This document shows, piece after piece, positions 7,084-7,805 of a stretch of DNA of 7,805 nt. The stretch lies in NCBI GenBank assembly GCA_039198765.1, contig JBCCTF010000167.1, positions 1 to 7,805 of the forward strand, read 5' to 3'. Numbering within the stretch: position 1 is the stretch's first letter; each line of letters starts with the position of its first letter. A model generated the notes under the pieces. It worked only from the letters and a program-made list of their open reading frames with translations, had not been told where the DNA came from and made no database searches. Made by a program: the position numbers and the translations under genes. Origin of the DNA: Parvularcula sp039198765. Its GTDB lineage: Bacteria; Pseudomonadota; Alphaproteobacteria; Caulobacterales; Parvularculaceae.

Positions 7084-7089
7084 CTCCTT
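7084..7089 (-). promoter_or_regulatory. Shine-Dalgarno AAGGAG deciding the start of the acidic-protein gene
   Basis: On the minus strand AAGGAG is followed by 9 bases and then ATG at 7074-7072. It would lie inside the coding sequence if the upstream ATG at 7146 were used, which supports the shorter, signal-peptide-bearing product. In-frame GTG codons at 7077 and 7080 are possible but closer starts. Confidence 0.7.
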
Positions 7090-7193
7090 ACTGTGCAAAG
7101 ACAGTTCACCCGGGGGCTCGATAACACTGCTCCGCTGGGTTTCCAATTGCTTTCAAAACATTCACCAAGCTTGGCCCTCAGATCCCAAAAACA

Positions 7194-7228
7194 GGACACA
7201 AAAGCAGGCACTTGTCCAAATTGTGTCC
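7194..7228 (-). terminator. Inverted repeat GGACACAA/TTGTGTCC, weak terminator or operator
   Basis: Perfect 8-bp arms (7194-7201 and 7221-7228) are separated by 19 nt. Read on the minus strand, the hairpin is followed by TG and then TTTTT (7191-7187), 75 nt after the kinase stop codon, so it may end the kinase transcript. The stem is only half GC and the loop is long, so termination would be weak. It also lies about 120 bp upstream of the acidic-protein start, where an operator could sit. An inner TTGTCC (7212-7217) allows a competing fold. Confidence 0.4.
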
Positions 7229-7302
7229 AGCCCTGAAACGTTGCTTTGCGATCCCACGGCACACTCGGATGACAGTAGAGCGCCACAATCGGGGATTCGC
7301 CT

Positions 7303-7805
7303 TCAGGAATTGTAATCGGCGTAGTAGCCCTTGTAGCGCTGGAACCGCTCCCGCTGCTCTTCGTGAGACAGCATGGAAAGGATAGGCACATCGCCAGTGA
7401 GGGCGGACTTTATCTGTTCCATTGCGTAGCGGATATCGCGCTGGGTTGTAGAAGCGAACCGCGACACGAACATGATGAGGTCAGCCTGATCAGCGATGTA
7501 GCGTGCGTCCACCACAGGCAGGACGGGCGGGCTGTCAACGATCACCACGGCGGCGTGATCCCGCGCCACATCGAGCATCGCTCGGAACCGTTCCGACACC
7601 ACAAGTTGGTCCGTCGGGATCTCACTGCGGGTGTCACCCAATACCGCGTTCAACGTCGATTTCGGGTCTTTGGAAAAAAGCGGCAGCTCAAGCTCTTTGG
7701 GATCGGACACGCTCAGATATTGCAGAAGCGAACTATTGGGCGTCACACCCATCTGGCGGGAGAGCGCTGGCTTTCGAAGGTCTGCATCCACAAGCACCGT
7801 TTTCA
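7303..7805 (-). CDS. C-terminal part of BY-kinase (CpsD/CapB/ExoP-like tyrosine kinase)
   Basis: The frame is open to the right edge (reading K-T-V-L-V-D-A-D-L-R-K-P there), so the N-terminal part, including Walker A and any Wzz-type membrane domain, is outside the window. The visible ~167 codons begin at Walker A' (LVDADLRKP) and contain the ELLxSxxF-like segment DQLVVSERFRAMLD, Walker B VVIVDSPPVLP, and DARYIADQADLIMFVSRF, all typical of bacterial tyrosine autokinases that control polymerisation and chain length of capsule and exopolysaccharide. The protein ends YKGYYADYNS, four tyrosines in ten residues, the expected autophosphorylation cluster. It is the strongest evidence that this is a polysaccharide export locus. 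The stop is TGA at 7303-7305. It is probably the end of an operon arriving from the right. Confidence 0.92.
   Translation of the reverse strand, partial: KTVLVDADLRKPALSRQMGVTPNSSLLQYLSVSDPKELELPLFSKDPKSTLNAVLGDTRSEIPTDQLVVSERFRAMLDVARDHAAVVIVDSPPVLPVVDARYIADQADLIMFVSRFASTTQRDIRYAMEQIKSALTGDVPILSMLSHEEQRERFQRYKGYYADYNS

Noticed and set aside
7075..7146. Upstream ATG at 7146 giving a 24-residue N-terminal extension of the acidic protein
   Set aside because: It would bury the signal peptide inside the protein and place the good AAGGAG site within coding sequence; the ATG at 7074 explains both.

Overview
The window looks like part of an exopolysaccharide (EPS) or surface-glycan locus of an alphaproteobacterium, most likely a marine Rhodobacterales (Roseobacter-group) species. 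This rests on the GC-rich coding DNA, the combination of a bacterial tyrosine kinase of the chain-length-control type, an O-acyltransferase and a beta-helix polysaccharide lyase, and the small Sec-exported proteins beside them. The genus is an inference and cannot be settled from the sequence alone.

Layout from left to right. (1) Positions 1-3408, plus strand: the 3' part of a very large multidomain protein with a pectate-lyase-like right-handed beta-helix core, flanked by jelly-roll/lectin-like modules of the kind found in phage tail fibres. Its true start lies left of the window. (2) Positions 3429-3461: a strong GC-rich hairpin terminator, probably bidirectional. (3) Positions 3487-5373, minus strand: a complete membrane acyltransferase-3 protein with a C-terminal SGNH esterase-like domain. 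(4) Positions 5374-6136: a 763-bp stretch with no convincing gene but several dyad-symmetric elements, including two palindromes 53 bp apart just upstream of the acyltransferase. (5) Positions 6137-6601, plus strand: a small exported ClpP-fold protein in which a Ser-His-Asp triad can be proposed. (6) Positions 6640-7074, minus strand, convergent with the previous gene: a small, very acidic exported protein of unknown function. (7) Positions 7075-7302: an intergenic stretch with an inverted repeat. (8) Positions 7303-7805, minus strand: the C-terminal half of a BY-kinase (CpsD/ExoP-like) ending in a tyrosine cluster and running off the right edge.

A coherent reading is that the kinase controls polymer assembly and chain length, the acyltransferase decorates the polymer with acetyl or similar groups, and the lyase-like protein binds and cuts a uronic-acid-containing polysaccharide outside the cell. 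The two small exported proteins are unplaced. The ClpP-like protein and the acidic protein are the least described elements. No tRNA, rRNA, CRISPR array, insertion sequence or transposase was seen.
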